Shown: positions 33,010 to 45,596 of the stretch, one piece after another
Layout of the letters: each line of letters opens with the position of its first letter
How positions within the stretch are numbered: position 1 is the first letter of the stretch
Assembly (NCBI RefSeq): GCF_026745355.1
Contig: NC_079208.1
Coordinates: forward strand, 20,961,398 to 21,025,397
Origin: Beta vulgaris subsp. vulgaris
Taxonomy: Eukaryota > Streptophyta > Magnoliopsida > Caryophyllales > Amaranthaceae
Length of the DNA stretch: 64,000 nucleotides
Direction: 5' to 3'
Position numbers and translations under genes: made by a program
The notes under the pieces: generated by a model
What the model was told of the DNA's origin: nothing
The model's database searches: none
What the model saw: only the letters and a program-made list of their open reading frames with translations

Positions 33010-34354
33010 AAAACATACACATTAGAAATAAGATCAAATGAAAATATACACTACTTTAACAAAGCCACAAATCTTCCAAAATGAAGTAGACAACTTTATA
33101 TTTCAATTCCATAAAACAGTTCTTTGTTACCTATCTTATACCTAAATCCTTCCAAAGACATTTTACCAAATCCAACTACGTAACCAATAATTCAGAAAAT
33201 ATAATTGAGGGCGTATCTCTTAGTGTATGATCCTTCTGTACAATATTTCAGAAATTCTCCATAAACCCTGAAGTCTTTGCAGCAAACCAAACATTTACCA
33301 AAATAACTATTATGATTTTCATCAAGAATACTTTATAATAGTTTCACCTTTAGATGGTTTATAGAATAATCGGGAACTACGCCATCTCTAAACTCATGGG
33401 GACGTCTCCCCTATCAATATTTGTACAGCTTGCATGTCCCATCATTTCATAATACACACATACTACGATGTGTTCATCACTGCTGCTACATTTTCTTCCC
33501 AATCATAAACAAAATATAAAAAAAACATGTTTAATAATTTCACAAATTCATATTTTCTCATGATTCGAATTCATAGTTCTCGAACTCATATTATATTCCC
33601 AATATGTCATATCGTAACTATAGTTTGATCATATGCACAAAAGTTATATAGAAAGCTTATATCAAAAGTTATTTGTCAATCATTGAATGTTCAAAATCAT
33701 GAGTCCAACACCCTTTGACTAAAATTCCCTCATTTACTTAAAATCATTCAAATACAATTATAGTTCAAGTCAAAATTGAGTTCACAAAAGAATATCAAAA
33801 CGTGTACTCTCTAACCTCACAAATCAGATTTTTCGTTGTGAAACCAACTTACATAAGTAAAGATATTGTAGATTCGAGCTAAAATGCTCCACTTTATGAA
33901 TGTTCAAATAAATGAAACAATATTATACCAAATGTACGAATGTCTTATAAACTAGGTAGAAAAAACATGTAGATTTACTGATAACACAAATTTATCTCTT
34001 TAGGAAATCCCATTGCCTTCAACATTTCTCATAATAATGATAGTTCAAATATAATCTCGTCCTATATAACTTTTCACAATTCACAATTAAATCCAACCCG
34101 TCGTCGCGAAAGGGTGGAGCATCTCAGTTACAGTAGCTGCAGTAAAGACTAGTAAGCTCTTTTTCCTATTCTTATTGATAAATAGCGTTTTGAATTGGAG
34201 GGGCAGGCACCGTAATCTCTTTTAGAACCCCGTAGGAAACCGACACAAGTTAACCTGCGGGAAAGGTTGCTATGACGTTTTACTATCGTCCAACCGTTAC
34301 TGGAGTTCTTCTTAAATGAAATTCATAAATTCTCGGGATGGTACTTACTTTCAT

Positions 34355-34389
<35 letters not shown>

Positions 34390-36078
34390 AATGGAAAGAA
34401 TGCTTATGATTCAAGTTCAATAAGAATTTCTTTTGTGTTTAGCGAAAGACAGCGACTTTGGCGTAGTAAAAGAGTCATTAGCGACCCCCTCGATGCCATA
34501 CAGATTATACTACGGTTGTTTCTACACTCTTCGTTAGCTGAATCAAGACAAATGGCTGCAGCTTACATTCAACCCCACCCGGTTACTGTCTCGTTCTAAG
34601 GATTTGAAAGCTTTGAGCTGGGGTAGAACAAGTCCTGATATTCAATCATTCATGCGGCGAGTTTAGCCAATCATTCACCCATAAGAATTTAACCAAACTA
34701 TAAATCCATAAATCACGTTTCGAAATAATCCGAGCTTATAACCACATCAAAGTATAACAAGCTTAAGTAATAAAATCTATGATATTTAACGGAACACCAT
34801 TTTCTAATAGTAACGTGGAAGAACATGTGTGTACTTCTTTCATTCCCCAAATAACAGTCAATTTCCATAATAATGTTCAAGAGTCCAACATCTCTAAATT
34901 CATGACCAATTTCCAATAATCACCTCACAACAACAATAACAACAATTTACATTCTTTCCAACTATAATTCAAATAGATGAATTGACTTGCTCATCCTTTC
35001 TAAACTCTTCCATGAACTAACTACAAATCATCATATACCAATCATTCAATTAATCCAATTTACAACAATAATTTCTTACTTTAATTAACCTTATTATGAT
35101 TTTAAAGAATATTATCAAACAACATAGTTTATAAAATCAGATTTTATAACTTAACTTAAAAATATCAATACGAATTATAAACCTCAATCCAACCCATTTA
35201 ATAAAGATAAAAGATTCAATCTTTGAGTTCAACAAACTATTTTCTCAACTGATTTTTGAAAATCAATACCAAGTTCAACTAGATTTGTGAAAATCATTAA
35301 CTATTAATAGCATACAAGTAAGATTGAAATTGATTAAATAAGGATCACAATTTAAACCCAAAATTTATACCTTCATCTAGCAATTGGGTTTTATGAATTA
35401 ATGTGAGAGAAATATTCAAAGAGTAGCTAACATCAACACAACAACAACAACACCAACCACAGAGCTGCATCAACAATAACAGAACCTCGAAAGAAAATGG
35501 CAGCAATACCAAACTTGCAAAGGCCATAACTCACAGCTTTGAACTCCTAATTGGACGATTTTTGGGTCTAAATTTAATAACTAGAAAAGATCTACAACTT
35601 TGATGAAGTAAAAAAGACTAAAAAATGACTGCATGTTGCCAAAAAATCGATGGACATGACAGAGGTGAGAGAAAAGAGAAAATTTGGGGTTTGGAGTTTG
35701 GCTTTTTGAATCCTAAATGTTGAGAGAATTTTCTAGAGTTGCCACATATAAAATAGCAAGCCTTAGTTTGATGATCTTCATTTGTTGATTAAGGATGGAA
35801 ATTTTGACAACTTAAGCTTGTGGTGGCATCTCCCATAGAAGACACGAAAGAGAGAAAAAAAGATGAAAATGAATGTTTGTTCTTGTTTTTATTTTTAATG
35901 ACTCAAGGGTAAAACCATATAAGAAAATATCGTTTACAATATAAAATAGAGTTTTCCTTTTGTATTAAAACACTAAATTTTATTAGCAACCTCCATCAAA
36001 CTCTGCTATGATATTATAATTAAGCTAAGATACATAATTTGCGTCAAATTAAACCTGCTTAAAATATGGGCTATTACA
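33010..36078 (-). repeat. Probable chromovirus-type LTR (solo or truncated)
   Basis: Read on the minus strand from 36078 the sequence begins TGTAATAGCCCATATTTTAA, a start typical of long LTRs of Tekay/Del chromoviruses (usually 2-4 kb). The AT-rich interval to about 33010 has no coding frame. Directly at 36079 the plus strand enters copia pol in mid-integrase, so 36078 is a sharp boundary. I could not find the other LTR end or a target duplication. A patch of different composition (about 34098-34680) is listed separately. Confidence 0.4.
34098..34680 (+). other. Patch resembling mitochondrial DNA (NUMT candidate)
   Basis: This patch has clearly higher GC than its surroundings. It contains at 34355-34388 a near-exact match to the universally conserved small-subunit rRNA segment GGTGCTGCATGGCTGTCGTC (continuing to CAGCTCGTGTCG). 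Flanks of that segment do not read as rRNA, so it is not an rRNA gene. Plant mitochondrial genomes carry this short piece in chimeric contexts, hence the proposal of transferred mitochondrial DNA. A 77-codon frame here has no recognisable product. Confidence 0.45.
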
Positions 36079-38074
36079 AAATATCTCTTTGTGGGCTACC
36101 CAAAAGAGACAAGGGGTTATTACTTCTATAACCGTCAAGAGAACAAAGTGTTTGTTGCTCGTGATGGTGTCTTGCTTGAAAAGGAATTTGTTTCTAGAAA
36201 GACAAGTGGGAGTAAAATAACACTCAAAGAAATTCGAGATGAGCAACAACTGGACGTGGCTCACACCATGTCGGAGACGGCGCGACAAGACGAAAGTCAT
36301 GTTCAGGAGATGACGTATTCAACGCGTGAACCTCCTACCGTCCCACTTGAACTTGATTCAAGCGAAAATCTTGGATGTTGAAGAAAATATTTCTCTTGAT
36401 GCTCAGGCCCCACGTAGGTCTAGTAGACCAAGGATTCCAAACAAGAAGTTGGTTGATTTCCTATTGACTGAAAATTCTGAAATTATGATTTTGGAAAATT
36501 CAGAACCTACTACCTACAAACAAGCTTTGACGAGCCCAGACTTTGAGAAATGGCTTGAGGCCATCAAGTTAGACTCCATGTCTGAGAATAAAGTTTGGAT
36601 ACTGGTTGACTAGCCTGATGGGGTTAACCCTATTGGATGCAAGTGGGTGTTCAAATTGAAAACAGACAAAGATGGAAATGTCTATGTCTACAAAGCAAGA
36701 CTGGTTGCAAAAGGATTTAGGCAAATTCATGGTATAGACTATGATGAGACCTTTTCTCTAGTAGCAATGCTTAAATCAATTCAAATACTTTTAGCGATTG
36801 TTGCATTTTACAATTACGAAATTTGGCGGATGGATGTCAAAACTGCATTCTTGAATGGGTTCTTGAATGATGATGTGTACATGACACAACCTGAAGGATT
36901 TGAGGATCCAGAAAATCCTAGAAGAGTTTGCAAGCTTCAAAGATCCATTTATGGATTGAAGCAGGCATCTCGGAGCTGAAATCTTCGGTTTGATGAGGCA
37001 ATCAAACAATTTGGATTCATCAAAAGCGAAGAAGAATCTTGTGTTACAAGAAGTTTAGTGGAGCAGCTTAGTCTTCTTGGTTCTGTATGTAGATGACATA
37101 CTACTCATGGGAAATGACATACCAATGCTTGAATCAGTCAAGGAATGGTTAAAAAGTTGTTTCTCTATGAAGGACCTTGGAGAAGCTGAATACATACTGG
37201 GAATCAAAATCCATAGAGATAGGTCTCGAAGGATGATTGGGCTAAGTCAAGAAACTTATATTGATAAGGTTCTTGCAAGGTTCAACATGGAAAACTCGAA
37301 GAGAGTTTTGTTCCCATGTCACATGGCATATCGCTTAACAAGAGTCGGTACCCGACTGAGCCTGATGAGTTAAAGCGAATGAGTAGCATTCCTTATGCTT
37401 CGGCTATAGGATATATCATGTATGCCATGATAAGTACTCGACCTGATGTTGCATATGCCTTGAGCATGTGTAGCAGGTTCCAAGCAAATCCAGGAGAAGC
37501 ACACTGGACTGCAGCTAAGAGCATCCTTAAGTTCTTGAGGAGGACTAAAGAAATACTCTTAGTCTATGGGGGACAAAGTGAGTTGGTTGTTGAAGGTTAC
37601 ACGGATGCAAGCTTCCAAACCGACAGAGATTATTACCGCTCTCAGTCAGGGTATGTCTTTCGTCTAAGTGGAGGAGTAGTAAGCTGGAAGAGCTTAAAGC
37701 AAAGCACTGTAGCAGACTCTACGACAGAATCAGAATATTTAGCAGCAGTTGAAGCAGCTAAGGAAGCAGTATGGATAAAGAAGTTCTTAATAGAGTTGGA
37801 TATTGTACATAGTGCTCACGAAGGAATTGAGTTGTTCCGTGACAACAATGGTGCTATTGCGCAAGCAAAAGAACCAAAGTCACATAACAAGTCCAAACAT
37901 GTGATGAGGATATTTCACCTCATTCGAGAGATAGTTGACAGGAAGGATGTCAGAATCAGCAAAGTTCATACGGATGAGAACGTGGTTGATCCGCTAACTA
38001 AACCACTATCTCTACCCAAGCATGAGTGTCACACTAGGGCTATAAGCTTGAAGCAAATGTTAGAGTGGCTTTAG
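36079..38074 (+). pseudogene. Ty1/copia pol 3' part (integrase tail, reverse transcriptase, RNase H)
   Basis: Entry is in mid-integrase (KYLFVGYPKETRGYYFY, 36079 onward), followed by the linker (SSRPRIPNKKLVDFLL). The reverse transcriptase spans about 36500-37300: WVFKLKTDKDG, RLVAKGFRQIHGIDYDETF, MDVKTAFLNGFL and the YVDD active site in LYVDDILLMGND (about 37082-37117). RNase H (about 37560-38000) keeps GYTDASFQ, TESEYLAA and RDNNGAIAQAKEP. The frame is broken at least near 36380, 36613, 36979 and 37310-37373. The 5' half of the element is missing, cut by the LTR-like sequence ending at 36078. Confidence 0.88.
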
Positions 38075-39049
38075 ATTGTACTAGGTTTAGAGAAACTTGT
38101 TATAATGTAAAGACATGATTTTGCTATTTATGTTTATAAGAATAAATTTTATCTTATTTAATTATTGGTTTGGAATTAAATAAAATGTCCAAAATATATC
38201 TTGAATTCTATGGTTTCGTCAAATATGTGATTTGACGAATGAATCATCATAAGTGAACAGAATTCATAGAATGTTAAAGTTTCTAATCTAAGTCATTAAA
38301 ATGGACATAAATGACTTGTTAAAGGGATTAGCATATAAGATTGATTGATAGCGCCGTTTCATGGGTTATGGAAACATGGAGATGTTTAATCAATCATATG
38401 GATATGTATAGTTAATACATAATCGAACTAGACCTACTTAGAAGTTTTATAACTTCGAAATTATATTAGTAGATTCCTAAGACATGAGTGAGACACTGCT
38501 TAACCCAATAATTGGTATAACTTTGATATTGTCAAACGTCATGGCGTAAAAGGGGACTATAAAGGCAGCATTTAGGTTGTGCTAAAAGTTGAGTGGGAGT
38601 ATTGGTTGCCATAAGATTGAAAAGGTCCTCCTATATGAGATAGGATGGGTGTCTTGGCCCCTTGAAGAGTAAAAATTGAAAAATGCATGGCCGTGCTCAA
38701 ATGGATCATTCGATGATCATTAGTTTGTCAATTCGAACTCGAATTTCAAGGATTAATTTGAAAACTAGTATGCATGATATAGAAATATGACCTCCTATAT
38801 TGAAAAGGTCCTCCTATATGAGATAGGATGGGTTTCTTGGCTCCTTGAAGAGTAAAAATTAAAAAATGCATGGTCGTGCTCAAATGGATCATTCGATGAT
38901 CATTTGTTTGTCAATTCAAACTCGACTTTCAAGGATTAATTTGAAAACTAGTATGGATGATATAGAAATATGATCATACTATCGAATTAAGACACTAAGA
39001 GACTTGAGGAATTAAAACATTGCACACTCGTCTCGGACAAGTGGGAGAT
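38075..39049 (+). repeat. Copia 3' spacer with a 184-bp tandem duplication and two polypurine tracts
   Basis: After the pol stop, a 184-bp unit starting TTGAAAAGGTCCTCCTATAT occurs twice in tandem (38617-38800 and 38801-38973) with a few differences. A polypurine-like 'gagtgggagtattgg' lies at about 38591, before the duplication. The functional tract 'aagtgggaga' at 39039-39048 touches the LTR. Confidence 0.8.
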
Positions 39050-39662
39050 TGAAGGATTTATGTCCTCGACTTAAATGCAATTACTAATTATATTATGGAT
39101 CGTATTATGGAGATAAGAAATTCGTTCTATTGGGCCGTCTATACGTCTTGCTAGAGAATTCCATAAAACTTTAAGTTAGGAAATTATAAACCCGAAGCCC
39201 AGTATAATAGATCCTATTAGATCACACATAATACCTTGGATCAACAAAAGAAAGCTAGAGCCCATAAGAGGCCCTACGGTGACCGGCTAAGAGGAGGGGA
39301 GAGGGGAAGTAATTCTAACCTAAATATATTTGGTTAGGCAATCAAAAGAATATACAAGATATCTCTTATTATTCTTCTCTCTCATATTCTTTCCAATAAG
39401 TCACAAAAACTCCATTAAAGTAGAAGAAGAATTTCTTCCTTCCAATTAGCATTGGTGGAGTGTTGATCCGGTTGGTGGACCAAGTAGAGAATCACAGTTG
39501 GGGTTCTTTATCCGGGTTATATCAAGCTTTGTGGAATTCACGCTACAAAGGTTAATTCTAAACTTTTATGTGATCCTCGATTGTATATGCATGTGATAAT
39601 GTTTTAGGTACTTATGAATTAGATTCATGAAATTCCGCTTATAGTACTTATAGAATCCTACA
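39050..39662 (+). repeat. Copia 3' LTR (613 bp)
   Basis: It starts TGAAGGATTTATGTCC after the polypurine tract and ends AGAATCCTACA. The partner 5' LTR is not in the window, and the right flank (CCTAAGG…) belongs to a CACTA end. Confidence 0.75.
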
Positions 39663-39822
39663 CCTAAGGCACGTGCGACGCGTATAGCTCGTATATGGTG
39701 CTTATGTACCCATGTTGTGCGTCGCACTCTTCTTTATGTGCGATGCAAATTACGTTATTGCGTCGTTTTGCCTTTCATGCGACGCAAATGGGACGAGGCA
39801 AATCGTCCTTTTTCTACTATTG
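39663..39822. mobile_element. CACTA transposon end
   Basis: The right border reads CTACTATTG, a mutated reverse CACTAGTAG terminus, preceded by TTTTT. Just inside are copies of TGCGACGCA/TGCGTCGC-type sub-terminal motifs (about 39676, 39718, 39739, 39757, 39777). It abuts copia gag at 39823. The other end is not present; a copia element appears to have inserted into it. Confidence 0.6.
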
Positions 39823-41121
39823 CTTGTTCAGTTTGTTCACATTTTTCACATTCATCTCTACATTCAAGAATTGCATCATAAAGAAGATCATAAATTTCAG
39901 GCCTAGTTTTTCCATCTAAGTCTGATTCAAGTACGTGTTGAATTACCTCAATATTATCTTCAGCTTCTTTTTCTTTTGTGTTTGCCATGAGGCAAAGATT
40001 TGCAGTTTCTTCATTTGGTTGTTCCTCTTCGTCTTTGGTCTCTGAATCTTCCCAAGCTGATATCATATCCTTTCGAACGTTCGCTTTAGAGAAAGGTGCT
40101 TTAGTTTCTTTGTTCCTTTCAGCGAAGCATTTCTTCTTCCTTTCTTTAGTCTTGTCATTTTCCCAAAGTGGACAATCCTTGATGAAGTGATCTGTACTAC
40201 CACATTTATGACAAGCAGCTTTGTTAGGAAACTTTTTAGTTTTACCTTTGAAGTTCCCATTCTTCATGTTCCTATACATCTTTCGAAAATTTTGGACCAT
40301 GAGTGCTGCTTCCTCTTCTTTTGAGTTAGAGTCATCTTCATCCTCTGCTTTGAGGGCAATGGACTTTGACTTAGAGCTTTCACCATACTCAGTTTAAAGG
40401 TGGAGCTCAAGAGTCATAAGTGTCCAGCAAGCTGTTCCAAGTTGAACTTAGTGAAGTCTTTTGTTTCTTGTAAAGCAGTAATCTTAGCCATCCATCTATC
40501 CTTAGGAAGACTCCTAAGAACTTTTTGAACCTGTTTCCGTGATGATGAGATAAACTTACCAAGAGAAGTTAACTCATTTATAATTTTAGTAACACGAGTA
40601 AACATCTCTTGTATGCTTTCCTTAGCTTTCATGGAAAACAGCTCATATTGATTCATTAGTAAACCAATTTTAGATCTCTTGACTTCATTAGTTCCTTCAT
40701 GGGTTACTTCTAGTAAATCCCATATTTGCTTTGCGAATTTGCATCCCATGATCCTATTGTGTTCATGGGGTCCAAGTCCATAATGCAACAGTTTAACAGC
40801 CATAGCATTAACTTCCATTTTTTCGAAATTAACTTTGTCATATTCGGAGAAGGGTTTAGGAATTACCTCATTCTTGTCATGAGTAGTTGTGACCTCAAAA
40901 TCACCAACTTAATTCAATGACTCCCCGTACCTGGTAGTTTTCGACCTTGATGAATATCTCCATTATGTTCTTCTAGTAGGAATAGAACTTCCCATTGAAC
41001 ATATATAGGTGGGCTTTGCGTAAAGTAACCTTCCTCAAGTTTCTCGGTAGTATTTATTGTTCCTTGGATATTTTTCTCAATAGGTTTCCTATTTTTCGTG
41101 AGTTCTAACTCTGGTGCCAAT
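39823..41121 (-). pseudogene. SIRE-like copia gag (5' part of a truncated element)
   Basis: On the minus strand the gag begins near 41010 (NGKFYSYWKN in a shifted frame). It continues with the UBN2-type core (MEVNAMAVKLLHYGLGPHEH, WDLLEVTHEGTNEVKRSKI) at 40818-40414 and ends with a CCHC knuckle, CHKCGSTDHFIKDC (about 40214-40173), plus an acidic tail. It is cut at 39823 by a CACTA end, so protease and pol are absent. Next to the LTR, minus-strand TGGCACCAGAG (41119-41109) is a diverged initiator-tRNA-Met primer-binding site. Confidence 0.85.
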
Positions 41122-42466
41122 TGTAATTTCACTAGGAACAATATAAGAGGGTGGGTGAATTGTATGTGTAAAAATCAACGTAACTTTTTGCGTAATTTTA
41201 AACTTAAACAAAGAAATAAGCTAAAGGAACACGAGGGATTTTTACGAGGAAAAACTTCTTGGGCCCAACAAGAAAAACAACCTCGGCCACTAGGAATTTT
41301 AAACTTAACTATTTCACTAATTAGGCCAACAACTTTGGTACAACCTAATCCTACTCATGGGCCACACCTTGAGTTCCTAAACTCAAGTTCCTGAAGAATT
41401 GCTCCCTTAACAGTTGTTCCTCTCAACTTCACTTGAAGTTTTCTCACTTTAACTCACTTCACTCAAAGCTTCTCTCTTACACAACTTCACTCAAAGTCCC
41501 CTCATCCCAAAAACCAAAATACAATTGATCAATAATAGCTTATTGGAATAAAGTAAGAAGGCGAGGAACAAATGACTTTTATGATAAAATGAAGGCACTG
41601 ACACTTTGTTTCGTTAAACTCACTAAATCACTTGGTCAGACACAAATTGGAACTTAATTAGACACTAGTATTTATAGTGGTAATAACTTAGAACGTGGGA
41701 TTAAAACATGTGTTAGTGATAAAATCATTATTCCATGATCTTCCTTACCCGGAGGAACACATTCATCCTTAAACCCATGATCTCCATGATCATTGTTAAA
41801 CATGGGAGATAAACATGTTATTGTTCCCTTTATGTTAGAAACCACTTAAAGTAGTAATTCTAAAATCTGATTTAATTAATAAAACCAAAATAAAATCCTT
41901 TTGCCAAAAAGATTATCTTTAAAAATATTTTCCATAAAATCGAAAAGGATATTTATTATCTTTATAAAAATAAAATCTTTTCCTTAAAAAGATTTTTCTA
42001 AAATCATATTTTTACTCAAATAAAAAGGTTACCTAGAATCTAGGCATAGATTACTCAACAAACATAATTAAACTGTTGTACTGCACCATCGTAAGTCTAG
42101 TTCCTTTTAATAGTTAGTTCATTTACCTAATTATGACAACGCCAGTTCGATGTTCCTTAAAATGTAACAAACACTCATTCTCATTTTAAATTGTCACAGC
42201 TCCGTTCCATTTTTACTCGTCCCTTTATATTGGAGTTAGAAACAAAAAGTCTCACCTTGGTCTTCTTGCTCCAATGCTGCTCCAATACCAAATCTTTGAA
42301 CATCTTCACTTAGTCTTCAAAATCCAAACCTGATTTATTCTTTGACTTAGTATTCTCTTTGTTGCTTCTATTGATACATTGAAATTCATTCACTTAAATA
42401 ACTTATTAGTACAATATTTAGTTTGCATCTTTGTTCATTTGCCATCATCAAAACTAGGGTTCAGCA
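41122..42466 (-). repeat. SIRE-like copia 5' LTR (1345 bp)
   Basis: Read on the minus strand it runs TGCTGAACCCTAGTTTTGAT…AGTGAAATTACA and is followed by the primer-binding site. It is a diverged relative of the solo LTR at 5830-7201: same start, same order of GGAAC-rich blocks, C-rich patch near the 3' end. The far end of the element is lost. Confidence 0.82.
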
Positions 42467-42556
42467 AACTGGATTGTACGTGTTCGTACCCTCAAAGCAT
42501 TACTACTTTGACGGATCTTGATATGCTATAATAAAAGCTCATGTTATCCCATTTCA

Positions 42557-42557
42557 A

Positions 42558-42630
<73 letters not shown>
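42557..42630. repeat. (AT)n microsatellite
   Basis: A nearly pure TA repeat of about 74 bp with one phase break. A similar one is at 49341-49420 in the ULP1-like gene. Confidence 0.9.
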
Positions 42631-42632
<2 letters not shown>

Positions 42633-43042
42633 TGAAAGAAAAAAAGCCAAATAAATTACCATCTTAGCCGCGAGTTCAGCTGCCACCTTAGAGGGTTGGT
42701 GACCCTGAATCATCTTTATTCTATATGTCAAGAGGCATAGGACACCAAAAAATAGAAAAAAGAAAAAAAAACTAATTACTTTAATTAAAAAATAAAAAAA
42801 GTAAAAATAGAAAAAAAAAACTACCTATTAATTAAAATAGTGAAAAAAGATAATAAAAAAAACTTACAAAAAAAAATGTCAACAATTCAAAAAATCCTAA
42901 TTTATTATATATAGTTAACAATTAATTTCATTTTCTACATTTCCTACAAAAATAATTTTCTACGTATTTTCACACACATCTGTGCATATAAAACTAGTCC
43001 CCCTTATTAGAGAGTTAAGCATAAATACATGACTTAACATTT

Positions 43043-44223
43043 GGTATTTTTCACCTTTAAGAACCTCCCACTTTCTTTTTCACCTTTAAGGACCTAGAGT
43101 TAAATCTCGTGCCATTTAACTCACCTAAGATCAGCGAAAAGTTGAAGTCCTTAAAAAAAAGTTAAGTCCTGCATTGCATTAATTACATCAAAAACTTAGG
43201 TTGTTCAGTGCATTTATATAACCAAAAACTCAATTTCTTGATATATGTTTAACTGCTACACAAAGATTTTTTTTAACAATTCAAAAAAGTAGTTGTTACA
43301 TAATCTTTACAAAAGAAATCTTTAGCCCAACCATCCCATTTCTCCATTCCTTGCAAACCATTTTCACAATAGTTGACCTCCAACATTCAAGTTTAGGAAA
43401 CACATGCAAGCACAAAATTTCGTCCATTCCTAATAGTTAGTGGGCATTTTCTAGACCATGTCGGGAAATCCTCCTCCAATCTGTGCATACACTTGTTACA
43501 CATTCTCAGTCCCTTGGGTCTCTAAGTCGAGGGAAAACGTGGAATCGCAAAATCTCAGGCATGGAGAGGACTGGGTGAAGTTCATCAAGGGAAGCCATAT
43601 ATTTCCTTCGAAAAACACCAACAGTCACCATAAAACCAATTTCAAACCACCACTACACTACCCCTGTTTTACCCCCTGTTTTACTCTTATTTAATCGCAC
43701 TTGTTGGGTTTCAGTTCATTAATTCACAGCAAATGTAAACGATATTTAATCATCTAAACACGATACACATATTAACAACTTGTTTACTAACAACAAAGTA
43801 ATAATTCGACAAAAAAAATCACATGATCACCACAAAACCCTAAATCCTATCATTACCTAGAAAAAATTTCTCATAAAATCGAAAAAAAAAACCAACTGCA
43901 ATAAGGGAATTATGAATGTGCCTTGCTAAATTTTGGAAATCGCTCCAAGATGAGTGTAATCGCCTTGCTTTTTCCTTCAACAATGGTGGGTTTCGTTTTG
44001 GAGCAGGGGAGAAGAAATGAAAGGGCGCCAATATATTTTTACGTGAAAATGATTGCAGTTTTGTTCATTAGGCGCCATCCCCAAGACACGTAATTATTAC
44101 TTCATGTCATTTAACCATGGCTTAACTACACTTGGGTTATTTATATTTAATTATGGCATGAAACTAAATGTTAGGTCCTTAATGGTAAAAAAAAAGTGCA
44201 AGTCCTTAAAGATGAAAAATACC
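43043..44223. mobile_element. Non-autonomous TIR element, possibly Mutator-like
   Basis: Imperfect inverted repeats of at least 60 bp bound this 1.2-kb segment. The left begins GGTATTTTTCACCTTTAAGA; the right, reversed, begins GGTATTTTTCATCTTTAAGG. Both continue with 'cacttt…ttaaggacctaa'. No coding frame. I could not find a clear target duplication, so the superfamily is uncertain. It lies directly left of the ULP1-like gene. Confidence 0.6.
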
Positions 44224-44910
44224 AATAAAAAAACTAATATGAACCCGGTGCACACTGATTAATGTGCACCCGATCCATATCACGTGAGTTTAGGATAGTT
44301 ATTGTTACGCTTTTCAGTTTTTGGCGCCTTCAGTTTTTATCTCTCCTCATATTTTCTCTCTCCTCAGATTTGTTCAGATATTCTCTCGTTTGATTTTCTC
44401 TCTCCTCATAACTTCTTCCCACTACTTCGTTCTGTGGTAACTTCTGCATTTTTTCTCTCAATTAAAACTTCTTTGCCCTAAGTTTTTCATTTTCTCTTTC
44501 TTCAAGTTCAGTTTTGTGTTATCTTCTCTTCCCTAACTTCTTCATTTTGAGTTATGGTTAATCTTCTCGGTTGAATTTAGCAATGGGAAACAAGACGATC
44601 GGTAATCGAAATTTTCCAAAATGTAGAGGTTTGCGTTCATCTCTTGGTGATCGTGCAAAGGATCCGGAGGTTATTAGAACTTCTCATACTGATGGTAGTT
44701 ATGTTGTTGATTTTTGTTTCTAATATAATTTCTTATAATTTTTGGAGTTTTGATTTTTTTAGTTTGAACTACTCTTCGTTCATTCTTTGTGCGATTTTTA
44801 TTGTTTGCATGATAAATTTATGTTGATTTTTGTTCGATTTTTGGAGTTCTGCTTTTTTTTTTGGGTTTATTTTTGAATTTTATTTTGTAATTGTGTCATT
44901 CCTGTGATGA

Positions 44911-45596
44911 TATAGTATATTTTAACATACACTATAGTGTATGTTAAAATGATATAGTGTGTTTTTGGATAGTGTATATTGATATGATATAGTGTGTTTT
45001 GACATTATAGTGTATTTTCAGATGATATAGTGTATGTTAAAATGATATAGTGTATTTTTTGTGGATATAATGTATTTTGAAATTATAGTGTTGTTGTGAT
45101 AGTTCTTTGACAGTGTTTTGCATGATAGTGTATATTGACATCAGATAGTGTGTTTTGGATATGATATAATGTATGTTAAAATGATATAGTGTGCATCAAA
45201 ATGATATAGTGTATGTTAAAATGATATAGTGTATGTTAAAATGATATAGTGTGTGTTAAAATGATATAGTGTATGTTAAAATGATATAGTGTGCGTTAAA
45301 ATGATATAGTGTATGTTAAAATGATATAGTGTATGTTAAAAATGACATAGTGTGTGTTAAAATGATATAGTGTATGTTAAAATGATATAGTGTATGTTAA
45401 AATGATATAGTATATGTTAAAATGATATAGTGTATGTTAAAATGATTTAGAGTGTTTTTTTATTGTGTATATTGATATGATATAGTGTATGTTAAAATGA
45501 TATTATGTTAGTGTTGTGTTAGTGTTTTCAGCTATGATAGAGTATGTTTTGACATTATATAGTGTGTTGTAGGCTGATATAGTGTATGTTCTCTAC
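44911..45596 (+). repeat. GATATAGTG minisatellite, ULP1 gene intron 1
   Basis: It fills most of the first intron. The predominant unit is 20 bp, ATGATATAGTGTATGTTAAA, repeated more than 15 times almost perfectly at about 45160-45450, with degenerate copies on both sides. Confidence 0.92.

Noticed and set aside
34355..34388. Small-subunit rRNA gene
   Set aside because: Only 34 nt match the conserved core; the flanks do not continue as rRNA.
45160..45450. CRISPR-like array (regular short repeats)
   Set aside because: The repeats are head-to-tail without unique spacers, in a plant gene intron; it is a minisatellite.
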